NCBI GenBank assembly: GCA_024234855.1
Contig: JACKNN010000003.1
Coordinates: forward strand, 1-64,000
DNA from: Pseudomonadales bacterium
Lineage (GTDB): Bacteria; Pseudomonadota; Gammaproteobacteria; Pseudomonadales; Halieaceae
Direction: 5' to 3'
DNA length: 64,000 nt
A program made the translations under genes and the position numbers. The notes beneath the pieces are model-generated. The model was not told the DNA's origin, made no database searches, and saw only the letters and a program-made list of their open reading frames with translations. Below, in pieces: positions 9,217 to 17,929 of the stretch (positions within the stretch are counted from its first letter, which is position 1; each line of letters begins with the position of its first letter).

Positions 9217-9318
9217 CAATATTACCTCTGTTGAACTGATTCATTACCTGAGCAACGCTTAACGGTATCGGTTGTATGGTCTCGTCCGGTGTCGACTCAG
9301 GGTCTGTCTGGCAGTGAA

Positions 9319-9382
9319 ACGATAGAGTTAACCGCTGCCCCGGGCAGGTCATTCGACAACAAGAATCAATCATTTGGTGTCT
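9319..9382 (-). promoter_or_regulatory. Two-box promoter of the VOC pseudogene
   Basis: Minus strand: distal box AGACACCAAATGATT (9382-9368), proximal box TGTTGTCGAATGACC (9361-9347), -10 TATCGT (9324-9319), again with 21-bp and 22-bp spacing. The proximal box lies 131 bp from the pseudogene ATG, nearly the same as the 130 bp at the intact VOC gene. The promoter was therefore copied together with the gene. Confidence 0.62.
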
Positions 9383-9515
9383 GTCAGGGACTGTCTTGCC
9401 TGGCAGCTTTCGGCCCGGTCGAACACCCTCAGCACCAGCAGCCCACTTTCCAACGACGACCCTGGATGAGCCTATCCCCTCGGTAGATACCACTCCCGGC
9501 TGACCTTCATCGGGT

Positions 9516-9579
9516 GAGCACAAATAGACTGATATCTGTCGCGAAATGACAGGTTAATTTATGCCCGGATCTCTATCTT
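9516..9579 (+). promoter_or_regulatory. Two-box AraC-type promoter of the TonB receptor
   Basis: Plus strand: distal box GAGCACAAATAGACT (9516-9530), proximal box TGTCGCGAAATGACA (9537-9551), -10 TATCTT (9574-9579). The proximal box is a near-perfect inverted repeat (TGTC/GACA). The start codon of the receptor follows about 90 bp after the -10, leaving an ordinary leader. Nothing else is seen between 9383 and 9515. Confidence 0.7.
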
Positions 9580-9670
9580 TCAACTGGACTGAAAAGACTT
9601 CGCCCGACCACGTTCGAGCGGAGGCCGTCATTTGACAGTCGCCACTATAAAAGTGAATGGAGAGCATTAA

Positions 9671-12010
9671 ATGATTCCTCGGCGTTTCAATAAAAAAGGC
9701 ATGAGCCTGCTGGTTGCGGCAGCTGCCTGCTATGGCATGGGCGCACAGGCGGCACTGGAAGAGGTCGTGGTCACGGCGCAAAAGCGCGAGCAATCTTTGC
9801 AGGATGTGCCCATCGCGGTCTCAGCCATGAGTGGCGACCAGCTCAATGCCGCGGGGATAAATACCATTGAGGGTCTCACCCGGGTCATGCCCTCACTTGA
9901 GATGCAGTCCACTACCTCCACCGTCAGTGCCAACTTCAGGATGCGGCGTATTGGCAACCTGGGGAATATCCCCGATTTTGAACCGGCGGTCGGCGTGTTC
10001 CAGGATGGCGCATTCCGGGCTCGATCCATTTTTGGTATGGGCGACTTATTCAATGTGGAGCGCGTGGAAGTGCTGCGGGGGCCACAGAGCACCCTGTACG
10101 GTAAAAATGTGACAGCAGGCGTGATCGCCATATATACGGCACCTCCCGCAGAGGAATTCGAATGGAAAGGCGAGGTCACCGGCGGGTCGATGGAGGGAGC
10201 GAATGATGCCCCATTGTATCGATTCAAGGGCGGTATCAGCGGCCCCCTTACTGATAGCCTGGGCGCCAGCCTGGGTGCGTCCTATGCCTATCAGGATAAG
10301 ATTCAGACTCAGGCAGTGGTTGGCGGGGAGGACACCAATGAGCTGGAGCGCTACTCGCTGCGCGGTGAACTGAACTGGGACGCCACCGACAAGTTGAACC
10401 TGCGCGCTATTGTGGGCACCGTGCAGCAGGATGACAACGATGCGACATCCAATGATTACTATTATGATCCCAACGGTTATGTTGCGGGATTCGTGCTGCC
10501 CACCTTGCAGAGCGCGGGCATTGGTAAGGTCTGTACGGATAATGACCCCAAAAACTATGAAGGCTGTAATATCAGGCAGACAACCAGCGACCTGGACTCC
10601 AGTGAAGCAATACTGCTCGCCAACTATGAGCTGGATAACGGCTGGAGTGTCGATTCGATTACGTCATGGGATTACTACCGATTCAAAGGTGCCCAAGATG
10701 ACGCGGGGCAAATTATGACCCCGGTAATAAAATATCACGACACCCAGGAAGGCGAGGCCTGGCAGCAAGAACTGCGCCTGACTTCCGCCGGCGGCGAAAC
10801 CGTCGACTGGATGGTCGGTGCATTCTACTACCACAACAAATTCAATCGCGGTGACAAAGGCAAGCGCGCGGTATTCCTCTACGATACCTTGAGTGATGAC
10901 CCGACGGTAGCAGCCATCAACCAGATAGTGCTGGATGCACCTATCCCGATACCATTCGCCACCCAGGGCCAGCTCAGTTACGTCGATGGCCGGCAGTCGA
11001 CCGACTATTACGCTACCTATGGACAGGCCGCCTGGCAAGTCTTCGACAAGTTGACGGTAACGGCTGGCCTCCGTTGGCAAAGAGAGGAGAAGGATGCCTC
11101 GGTTCTGCAGACGATCAACGATCCCTCACCATCGATCATATCGCTCCTTCTCAGCCCCACCGATATCAGTTCGAGCGACCTCGATCGGAGTAAGGATAAG
11201 GTGACCTGGTCGGTATCGCCGCAGTATTTCCTGACCGATGAGATCATGCTCTACGCGACAGCGTCAAAGGGCTTCAAATCTGGCGGCTTTAACACGAGTT
11301 GGGGGGCCACCGAGATTGATGCGCGCGAGTTTGGTGATGAAGATGTGATGGATTACGAGGCGGGTATCAAAACCACCTTGCTGGACGACAATCTGCGCTT
11401 GAACCTGGACGTATTCCACACGGAGTACAAGGATTACCAGGAGGCGGCCTTTGTCGGTGCCAACTTTACCGTGGGTAACGCGGAAAAGGCCACGACCAAG
11501 GGTGTGGAATTGGATGGCACCTGGCTGTTGGGCGAGCAAATCACTGCTGACTTTGGCGTGTCCTATGCTGACCTGGAGTACAACGAGTTCACCAATGGAC
11601 AATGCTATCCCGGTCGCACACCGGACAGCCCCACCAATCCCACCGCTTGCGATCTGAGTGGGGAGCATCCGATTAATGCGCCCAAATGGAAGACTCACCT
11701 CGGCCTGACGTACGAAACCCCGGTGAGTTGGGGTGATCTGTATGCCCGGGCTGATTGGAGCTGGTCGGACGATTACAATACCAGCTTTTCAGCGGATCCG
11801 TTGCTGGTGCAATCTTCGTACAGCTGGTTCAGTGCGCGCATCGGCACCCACTGGAACAACCTGGAGTTTGTGGTGTGGGGGGAGAACCTGACCGATGAAG
11901 CCGTCAGTAACGTGGATGCCACTGCCAACATCTACACCGGTGACAACAGCATCGCGAGCTACGTCCAGTCTCCCCGGTCTTACGGGCTGACAGTCCGGGC
12001 TAACTACTAG
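9671..12010 (+). CDS. TonB-dependent outer-membrane receptor
   Basis: A 779-residue protein with a signal peptide (MSLLVAAAACYGMGAQA) and a TonB-box-like EEVVVTAQKR. A plug domain follows (SLQDVPIAVSAMSGDQLNAAGINTIEGLTRVMPSLEMQ; VERVEVLRGPQSTLYGKNVTAGVIAI), then a long beta-barrel ending in an aromatic residue (YGLTVRANY). It should import a ligand across the outer membrane using TonB energy. Receptors of this type next to catabolic genes often take up organic substrates rather than siderophores; no substrate can be inferred here. It has its own two-box promoter and a terminator immediately after it. Confidence 0.95.
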   Translation: MIPRRFNKKGMSLLVAAAACYGMGAQAALEEVVVTAQKREQSLQDVPIAVSAMSGDQLNAAGINTIEGLTRVMPSLEMQSTTSTVSANFRMRRIGNLGNIPDFEPAVGVFQDGAFRARSIFGMGDLFNVERVEVLRGPQSTLYGKNVTAGVIAIYTAPPAEEFEWKGEVTGGSMEGANDAPLYRFKGGISGPLTDSLGASLGASYAYQDKIQTQAVVGGEDTNELERYSLRGELNWDATDKLNLRAIVGTVQQDDNDATSNDYYYDPNGYVAGFVLPTLQSAGIGKVCTDNDPKNYEGCNIRQTTSDLDSSEAILLANYELDNGWSVDSITSWDYYRFKGAQDDAGQIMTPVIKYHDTQEGEAWQQELRLTSAGGETVDWMVGAFYYHNKFNRGDKGKRAVFLYDTLSDDPTVAAINQIVLDAPIPIPFATQGQLSYVDGRQSTDYYATYGQAAWQVFDKLTVTAGLRWQREEKDASVLQTINDPSPSIISLLLSPTDISSSDLDRSKDKVTWSVSPQYFLTDEIMLYATASKGFKSGGFNTSWGATEIDAREFGDEDVMDYEAGIKTTLLDDNLRLNLDVFHTEYKDYQEAAFVGANFTVGNAEKATTKGVELDGTWLLGEQITADFGVSYADLEYNEFTNGQCYPGRTPDSPTNPTACDLSGEHPINAPKWKTHLGLTYETPVSWGDLYARADWSWSDDYNTSFSADPLLVQSSYSWFSARIGTHWNNLEFVVWGENLTDEAVSNVDATANIYTGDNSIASYVQSPRSYGLTVRANY

Positions 12011-12022
12011 CACGGGTTTTGG

Positions 12023-12063
12023 GTCGGCCCCGCTCCCCGGGGTTGAGGCCGACTCCTTTTTCT
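12023..12063 (+). terminator. Rho-independent terminator after the TonB receptor gene
   Basis: GTCGGCC (12023-12029) pairs with GGCCGAC (12047-12053), with extra CCCC/GGGG pairing inside, followed by a T-rich run (12057-12063). It sits 13 bp after the receptor stop and 47 bp before the next gene. It could attenuate transcription, so that the receptor is made in excess over the downstream oxidase and cytochrome. Confidence 0.7.
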
Positions 12064-12109
12064 CCCGGGTGGAAGATCAATCGCTCTAACAACAATAGCG
12101 GACTCAGAG

Positions 12110-13627
12110 ATGAAATCTAAACCAATAAACGAAAGAAGCACCGACGCTGGTATCAGCCGCCGACAAATGCTGCTCGCCGCGACTGGCACCGCCCTGGCGA
12201 CCACCGTGGCCGGCACAGCCAGTCTGGCGGCAAACAAGGTCATGGGGAAGCCTGAGGGCGCTGATGCGAATGTGCTCGATGTAGTAGTTATCGGTGCAGG
12301 CCTTGCCGGGCTTACCGCTGCCCGGGACCTGATGCAGGCGGGCCGCAATGCCTTTGTCGTGTTGGAAGCCAATGATCGAGTTGGTGGCCGCACCCTGAAT
12401 CACAAGCTGGCTGGCGGCCATTATTCCGAAGCGGGCGGTCAGTGGGTTGGTCCCGGTCAAACTGCAGTCTACGATTTGTGCCGGGAACTGAATATCGGCA
12501 TGTTTCCCACCTACCTGAAAGGCAAGTCCGTTTATCGCGCTGCCGATGGCAGCATGTATGCGGAGGACGCCGGTGGTACTTTTTCAGTGGGCCCCGAACT
12601 GGAAAAGGTTATCGAAAAGCTGAACGAACTGGCCGCTGAGGTACCCTCTAGCGCACCCTGGACCGCTCCAAGGGCCGCGGAACTGGATGCCATTTCGCTG
12701 GCGGAATTTGTCAAACCCTATGGTCTCAATCCCCTCGATACCCTGTCCCTCGATCTGGGCCTGCGCCTGACCGATACTATCCATTACCAAGAGGTATCGC
12801 TGCTGTATGCGCTATCGCGGATTAACTACGCGGGTAGCTACGAGCAGTTGGAAGGCTTTGCCGGTGGCGCCCAGGAGCAGCGCATCGAAAATGGGTCGCA
12901 ATACATCAGCGAAGTGTTGGCGGCGGGTATTGGCGATCGCCTCCGCCTGTCTACCCCGGTGCGTAGCATTACGGAATGGGACAGCGATGTGGTCAGCGTT
13001 CATACCGACAACAGTGTATTTCGTGCGCGCGAGGTCATCATGGCCATCTCCCCGGCCTTGTGTAACAAGGTCGCCTTCGAGCCCGATCTGCCGAAAAAGC
13101 GGCAGGCGCTACAGCAGACCTGGCCGGCCTTTGCGCCCGGTCGTAAGACCGCTCACGTCTACTCCAGGCCTTTCTGGCGCGACGCGGGTTATAACGGCTG
13201 GTTATTCGACATCGGCGGTGAGGTCATGTGGGCCTACGACAATTCTCCGGAGGATGGTTCCATCGGCGTTATCAACGCTTTTATCTATCCCGCTATGTCC
13301 AACGACCCGGCGGTGCTCGCTCCCCAGCTTGCCCACTTGTATGCCGAGGCTTTCGGTGAGGCTGCGTTGGATTACAGCGAGTTCCACGACCAGGACTGGG
13401 GTGAAGAACCCTGGTGCATGAGTTGCGTGTCGCCGCTGACCCCAGGATTCCTGACCAGCGGTTTAATGGAAGCATTGCGCGCCCCTATCGGCAGCCTGGT
13501 TTGGGCCGGGACAGAAACCGCGCAGATCTGGCAGACCTATATGGACGGGGCGGTGCGATCCGGCCACCGGGCCGCACTGGAAGCACTCAGCGGCCTCGCC
13601 TCGCAAGCACAGGAGGCATGCTTATGA
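12110..13627 (+). CDS. Tat-exported flavin amine oxidase (NicA2-like architecture)
   Basis: A 505-residue flavin monoamine oxidase-family protein. The Tat motif is in SRRQMLLAATGTALATTVAG. FAD binding is shown by VVVIGAGLAGLTAARDL, EANDRVGGRTLNH, the GGQWVGPGQ segment and the C-terminal WAGTETAQIWQTYMDGAVRSGHRAA. It is predicted to be a periplasmic amine or related substrate dehydrogenase. Its stop overlaps the ATG of a di-haem cytochrome c gene (ATGA). The same pairing occurs in nicotine degradation, where the flavoenzyme NicA2 passes electrons to cytochrome c CycN, so cytochrome c may be the electron acceptor here as well. The substrate is unknown. Confidence 0.92.
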   Translation: MKSKPINERSTDAGISRRQMLLAATGTALATTVAGTASLAANKVMGKPEGADANVLDVVVIGAGLAGLTAARDLMQAGRNAFVVLEANDRVGGRTLNHKLAGGHYSEAGGQWVGPGQTAVYDLCRELNIGMFPTYLKGKSVYRAADGSMYAEDAGGTFSVGPELEKVIEKLNELAAEVPSSAPWTAPRAAELDAISLAEFVKPYGLNPLDTLSLDLGLRLTDTIHYQEVSLLYALSRINYAGSYEQLEGFAGGAQEQRIENGSQYISEVLAAGIGDRLRLSTPVRSITEWDSDVVSVHTDNSVFRAREVIMAISPALCNKVAFEPDLPKKRQALQQTWPAFAPGRKTAHVYSRPFWRDAGYNGWLFDIGGEVMWAYDNSPEDGSIGVINAFIYPAMSNDPAVLAPQLAHLYAEAFGEAALDYSEFHDQDWGEEPWCMSCVSPLTPGFLTSGLMEALRAPIGSLVWAGTETAQIWQTYMDGAVRSGHRAALEALSGLASQAQEACL

Positions 13628-14322
13628 AGCCGTCGGGCGTAAAATTACTGCGCACCACTGCAATTACACTCCGGCTCTGCGGTCGTATCGCGATGGGGCT
13701 GCTCCTTCTGTGGGGTGTCACCGTCGGTCGGACGGCAGTCGCTGATGCCGGAGAATTTGACGCGGAAAAATTCACGGTCGCAATCGACGCGCAGGGTGGA
13801 GAGCTAGCGGCCAGGTCGCCCGCCGCGCAATTGTACCAGGATTGCGTCTACTGCCACGGCGGGCAGGGCAGGGCAGAGTCTTCATACTACCCGCGCCTGG
13901 CTGGCCAGCCAGTCGGCTATCTCCTGCAGCAGCTACGTGCCTTCCGGGATGGTACGCGCCAGAACGCCATCATGTCGTCCCTGGTGAAGATACTGGCTAC
14001 CGAGGAGATTGATACGCTGGCGAGCTACCTCGCGGAGCAGGCACCGCGCGCCGCAGATCCGAAATTGCTGGCAACCGCCGCTGCTGCCACGGGTAAGATC
14101 CGGGCAGAGGCGCTGGGCTGCGCCGCCTGTCACGGCCAGGCCTACCAGGGCCAGAACAACTACGCCCGCCTCGCGGGCCAGGGTTATGAGTACCTCACTA
14201 TACAACTGACTGCATTCCGTGACGGCAGCCGTGTCGACCCGGCAGGCATTATGTCCGGGCTTGCGGCCGGTTTGTCGAATGCGGATATCGGCAACCTTTC
14301 GCGCTATTTTTCGGCACTGTAA
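13624..14322 (+). CDS. Di-haem c-type cytochrome
   Basis: A 232-residue protein. The ATG at 13624 is preceded by GGAGG at eight bases and overlaps the oxidase stop; an ATG at 13618 is too close to that site. A hydrophobic export signal (MGLLLLWGVTVGRTAVADA) precedes two c-type haem sites, CVYCH and CAACH. Each is followed by a PRLAGQP/ARLAGQG block and a Met-containing loop (IMSSL, IMSGL) that could supply the distal ligand. It resembles the duplicated cytochrome c4/c553 fold. It is translationally coupled to the flavin oxidase and probably carries its electrons to the respiratory chain. Confidence 0.93.
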   Translation: MKPSGVKLLRTTAITLRLCGRIAMGLLLLWGVTVGRTAVADAGEFDAEKFTVAIDAQGGELAARSPAAQLYQDCVYCHGGQGRAESSYYPRLAGQPVGYLLQQLRAFRDGTRQNAIMSSLVKILATEEIDTLASYLAEQAPRAADPKLLATAAAATGKIRAEALGCAACHGQAYQGQNNYARLAGQGYEYLTIQLTAFRDGSRVDPAGIMSGLAAGLSNADIGNLSRYFSAL

Positions 14323-14341
14323 ACATCAAGGAGATCAGATC

Positions 14342-15205
14342 ATGAGTTTGCCAGGTAAGAAAATTCAGATCAACGACGTCAACTACCACGTCTATGACGA
14401 AGGTGACAGCGAACAGGTGGTGCTGTTGCTGCACGGCCAGCCGGATACCTCGGGCATGTGGGAACACCAGGCCGCCGCGCTGGTCGAAGCCGGTTTCCGC
14501 GTCGTCGCACCGGATATGCTGGGCTACGGTCAAACCGACAAACCCCAGGCCGCTGCCCGCTATGCTGCGGATCACATCCTGGCGGACATACTGGCACTAA
14601 CCGAGCACCTGCAGTTACCAAAAATGGACATTGTCGGCCATGACTGGGGCGCATTTGCGTCCTGGGAGCTGGTGTTGGCCAAGCCCGAAATGTTCAAGAA
14701 GCATGTCGCCCTTGCGGTAGGGCATCCCGCTGGCATCTTCGACGACATTTCGATGGAGTCAGTGAAAACGAACTGGTACATGTTCATGAACAGCCAGGAG
14801 CACGCAGCCGAGTTATTTGCTCAGAACAACTTCAGGTATATGCGTGAAGTACTCATTCCGTCCCATCCCGATCTGGATGAAGTGACGAGCCGAATGGCTG
14901 ACCCGGCTGCCATGAACGGCATGCTGAACTGGGACAGGGCCAACCAGATGGTGAGTTTCTATCTGGCGCACGCTAGCGGTCAGCTCGAATACGGTAACTG
15001 TAAGGTGCCGACCATGGGCGTGTGGTCCAGCGGTGATGCCTTCCTGCCGGAGGAGAGCTGGATGACCAGCACAGCAAAACGTATGGACGCCGAATGGCGC
15101 TACGAGCGTATCGAAGGTGCCAGTCACTGGATGATGATGGACGCAGCTGACACCGTGACAAACTTGCTGCTTGACTGGTTCAGGGTGGATAATTCAGTCG
15201 GTTAG
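14342..15205 (+). CDS. Alpha/beta hydrolase, epoxide hydrolase/dehalogenase type
   Basis: A 287-residue protein. The ATG at 14342 has AGGAG nine bases upstream and follows the cytochrome gene by 19 bp. The motifs are HGQPDTSGMW (oxyanion hole), GHDWGAFASWE (nucleophile elbow with Asp rather than Ser) and a C-terminal catalytic His in GASHWMMMD. An Asp nucleophile points to epoxide hydrolases or haloalkane/haloacetate dehalogenases rather than esterases. There is no signal peptide, so it acts in the cytoplasm. It is the last tightly linked gene of the oxidase-cytochrome series. Confidence 0.9.
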   Translation: MSLPGKKIQINDVNYHVYDEGDSEQVVLLLHGQPDTSGMWEHQAAALVEAGFRVVAPDMLGYGQTDKPQAAARYAADHILADILALTEHLQLPKMDIVGHDWGAFASWELVLAKPEMFKKHVALAVGHPAGIFDDISMESVKTNWYMFMNSQEHAAELFAQNNFRYMREVLIPSHPDLDEVTSRMADPAAMNGMLNWDRANQMVSFYLAHASGQLEYGNCKVPTMGVWSSGDAFLPEESWMTSTAKRMDAEWRYERIEGASHWMMMDAADTVTNLLLDWFRVDNSVG

Positions 15206-15270
15206 ACTGTGCCTGGCATGTTCAGGTCGTAAGGTTTTCGCCCGTTGCGAGTTGAACGCTGCCCCGGTCA

Positions 15271-15345
15271 GGCATGAACGGGTTTGCCCTCTACACCCGG
15301 CATAGTTTCTATTATCGCCACCGATATGGTCGGGTGGCGTGGGTA
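15271..15345 (-). pseudogene. Relic of the 3' end of a dihydrolipoamide dehydrogenase gene
   Basis: The reverse complement of this stretch aligns with the last about 75 bases of the intact E3 gene at 20818-20892. The shared residues read HPTIS..I...M.GV.GKP.HA followed by TGA. One base is missing near the beginning, so the frame is broken. No more of the gene is present. The stretch lies just before the SDR start codon and accounts for the apparent N-terminal extension of that reading frame. It is a scar of an old duplication or deletion. Confidence 0.75.
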
Positions 15346-15351
15346 ATAAGT

Positions 15352-16089
15352 ATGGCTAAGTCGATATTGATTACGGGCGCCTCCTCAGGTTTGGGTGAGG
15401 GCATGGCAAGAGAATTTGCGCGTCGCGGTTATCGAGTAGCACTGACAGGTAGGCGAATCGATCGGTTGGAGGTATTGCAAAAGGAACTGCAAGCGATTGC
15501 CCCTCAGGTAATCGTAAAAGTTTTAGACGTTACTCAGTACGATAGCGTTCAACCAACGCTGGAAGCGATAGCTGATGAGCTCGGTGGTCTGGACATCGTG
15601 GTCGCTAATTCTGGAGTGGGGCAATTTTTTCCTGTGGGAAGCGATCACTTCACTGATATTTGCACCACCATTGATACCAATATTACCGGGGCGGTGGCCA
15701 CAATTGATGCCGCTGTCCGGATATTTCAGCGCCAGGAAGCCGGCCATATTGTTGGTATTAGCTCTGTCTCGGCTATAAGGGGTTTGCCCGGGCAGGGAAT
15801 TTATTCAGCATCCAAGGCGGCCGTGAGTCGCTACCTGGAGTCACTAAGGCTCGAGGTGTTTGGTAGCAACATTATCGTCACTGAACTTGCGCCGGGCTTT
15901 ATCGATACAGATATGAATCGTGGCCTGGCATCCAGACCATTCGTTATTCCGTTGGAGAAAGGCGCGCGTATTCTGGCGGACAAGATCGAAAGCAGGATAA
16001 ATTTTAGTTATGTTCCGGCATGGCCGTGGGCGCTGATTGCCCGGCTTATTCGTTTTTTGCCAAATAAATTTCTGGTTGAAAGAAATTGA
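15352..16089 (+). CDS. SDR family NAD(P)-dependent oxidoreductase
   Basis: A 245-residue protein from the ATG at 15352. The frame is open further upstream to 15274, but that part is the E3 relic. Motifs are TGASSGLG, the NSG variant of NAG in VVANSGVGQ, and the catalytic ISSVSAIRGLPGQGIYSASK. The C-terminal region (FSYVPAWPWALIARLIRFLPNKF) resembles DltE/SadH-type SDRs that may associate with membrane lipids. The ribosome-binding site is weak. The 146-bp gap after the hydrolase gene and the relic between them suggest its present position is a result of rearrangement. Confidence 0.9.
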   Translation: MAKSILITGASSGLGEGMAREFARRGYRVALTGRRIDRLEVLQKELQAIAPQVIVKVLDVTQYDSVQPTLEAIADELGGLDIVVANSGVGQFFPVGSDHFTDICTTIDTNITGAVATIDAAVRIFQRQEAGHIVGISSVSAIRGLPGQGIYSASKAAVSRYLESLRLEVFGSNIIVTELAPGFIDTDMNRGLASRPFVIPLEKGARILADKIESRINFSYVPAWPWALIARLIRFLPNKFLVERN

Positions 16090-16170
16090 GGCCGCTCGGA
16101 CAGACGCAATTGGCGATCTTGAATACTATTTTGGTGGGCATAAAAGCCCGCTATTTCTCGTGCGACTGGA

Positions 16171-17892
16171 ATGCCGCTCATGATTAATGCACCTTATCCG
16201 AGGCCTGGCAAACAGCGGCTGGCATGCGCGTGGATCTACCTGGTTCTCCTTCCCGGCTTTGCGTTTGGTAGCGAGCCGCCGCGGCTTGTTCTGCAGATAA
16301 CGGTTGACGCCCTGCGCGGCGATCTGCCTCAGCGGCAACTGCACAATATGGGCAAGGGCGGTTTTCGGTACCTGTTTGATGAGGGATTGTACTATCGCAA
16401 CGCCAACTACATGCACGCCAACACAGAAACCGTCGTTGGCCACAGCTCACTCGCCACCGGCGCCATGCCGGCTCTGCACGGTATGGTGGGAAATGTCTGG
16501 TATGACCGGAAGTTAAAGCGATTGGTTTACAACGTAGAGGACGATCGCTACCGACTGCTAGGGGCTGGCGCGGATGTCGATGAAAGCACCGAGATAGATC
16601 CGACACAACGGGTGGCCAACGCCGACGGGCGCTCCCCCCGCGCCTTGTTGACATCCACTTTCAGTGACGAACTCGCTTACGCCTTTAACGGCGCCTCCAA
16701 GATCTTTGCAGTCTCCGTGAAAGACAGAGGCGCTATACCCATGGCGGGCCAGGCGGGAAAAGCCTTCTGGTTTTCCAAGGCGAAAGGCGAGTTTGTCACC
16801 AGCAATTACTACTATGACCGCTATCCCCAATGGGTGCTAGATTGGAATCACACTGGCCCATCCGCGGCCTACGGCGGCAAGTCATGGACACTGCTGAGGC
16901 CAGAGCGAGACTACCTGTTCGGCGCAGACGACGATCAGCCCTGGGAAATGGATTTTCCTGGCTTCGGGCGCACTTTTCCCCACGCCTGGGGCACAGCTGA
17001 CGACAAGTACTTCACCACCAAGCTTACTATCAGCCCAGCGGGCGATCAGCTCACCCTCGATTTTGCCAAAACCCTGGTGGCGAAAGAGCAGCTTGGGAAG
17101 GATGCCATACCGGATTACCTGTCGATCAGTTTCTCCTCCAACGATTACGTGGTGCACTTGTTCGGCCCCTCAAGCCTGGAGGCAGAGGACGTGCTTCTGC
17201 AACTCGATCGCACTCTGGCAGATCTTTTCAGCTATATCGATAAAACAGTGGGCCTGGAACACACGCTGATCGTATTGTCGGCCGACCACGGCGCGCCAGA
17301 TGCCCTGCCCTACCTCAACAAACGGGGCGATAGCAACGCTCACTACTTTGATATGAACGCCTGCATGCAGGGCGTTAGGGCGCGCCTGGGTGATGAGAAG
17401 TTCAGGGGTGTACAGGGCCTGCTGGGCGAATACGCCCACCCCTATATTTACCTGGACCAGGCGGTGCTCAAGCAGGCGGGGCTGGACAGCGCCGCAGTGA
17501 GCGAAACGGTGGCAACTCTGGTGAGAGAATGCCCTGGAGTCAGCACGGCGGTTACGGCCCATGACACGCAATACTCCACGGACCGAAACCGTTTGCTGGA
17601 GGGCCGAATATGGAACAATTACAATGCCAGGCGCTCCGGCGATGTCTATATAGTGCTGGACAGCGATGTGTATGTGAATGAGATGGACGGTCTGACGGTA
17701 GCCTCCAACCATGGCTCACCCTGGAACTACGACACCTTTGTACCCATATTCTTCGCCGGCAATGGCATTGAATCGGGCAGCGAAAGCAGACCGGTCACAC
17801 CCTATGACATTGCCCCGACCCTCTCTACCCGGGTGGGTATCAAGGCGCCCTCGGGCAGTGTGGGGAGTCCGTTGCCGGAAGTGTTGGAATAA
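16171..17892 (+). CDS. PafA-like alkaline phosphatase superfamily protein
   Basis: A 573-residue secreted protein with a signal peptide (ACAWIYLVLLPGFAFGS). It belongs to the alkaline phosphatase/sulfatase superfamily: QITVDALRGD supplies the first metal ligand, NTETVVGHSSLATG the Thr nucleophile region, VLSADHGAPD the Asp-His pair and ASNHGSPWNYDTFVP the last His. This is the arrangement of PafA-type phosphate monoesterases that use Thr. It probably hydrolyses phosphate esters in the periplasm. An alternative ATG at 16180 exists. A decayed second copy lies at 27010-28408. Confidence 0.88.
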   Translation: MPLMINAPYPRPGKQRLACAWIYLVLLPGFAFGSEPPRLVLQITVDALRGDLPQRQLHNMGKGGFRYLFDEGLYYRNANYMHANTETVVGHSSLATGAMPALHGMVGNVWYDRKLKRLVYNVEDDRYRLLGAGADVDESTEIDPTQRVANADGRSPRALLTSTFSDELAYAFNGASKIFAVSVKDRGAIPMAGQAGKAFWFSKAKGEFVTSNYYYDRYPQWVLDWNHTGPSAAYGGKSWTLLRPERDYLFGADDDQPWEMDFPGFGRTFPHAWGTADDKYFTTKLTISPAGDQLTLDFAKTLVAKEQLGKDAIPDYLSISFSSNDYVVHLFGPSSLEAEDVLLQLDRTLADLFSYIDKTVGLEHTLIVLSADHGAPDALPYLNKRGDSNAHYFDMNACMQGVRARLGDEKFRGVQGLLGEYAHPYIYLDQAVLKQAGLDSAAVSETVATLVRECPGVSTAVTAHDTQYSTDRNRLLEGRIWNNYNARRSGDVYIVLDSDVYVNEMDGLTVASNHGSPWNYDTFVPIFFAGNGIESGSESRPVTPYDIAPTLSTRVGIKAPSGSVGSPLPEVLE

Positions 17893-17929
17893 CGCGGTGC
17901 AGGCGTGCTCTCGGAAAAATCCAGCAGGT

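Noticed and set aside
15274..15351. N-terminal extension of the SDR at 15352
   Set aside because: The bases are the remains of an E3 gene on the other strand and encode nothing SDR-like.
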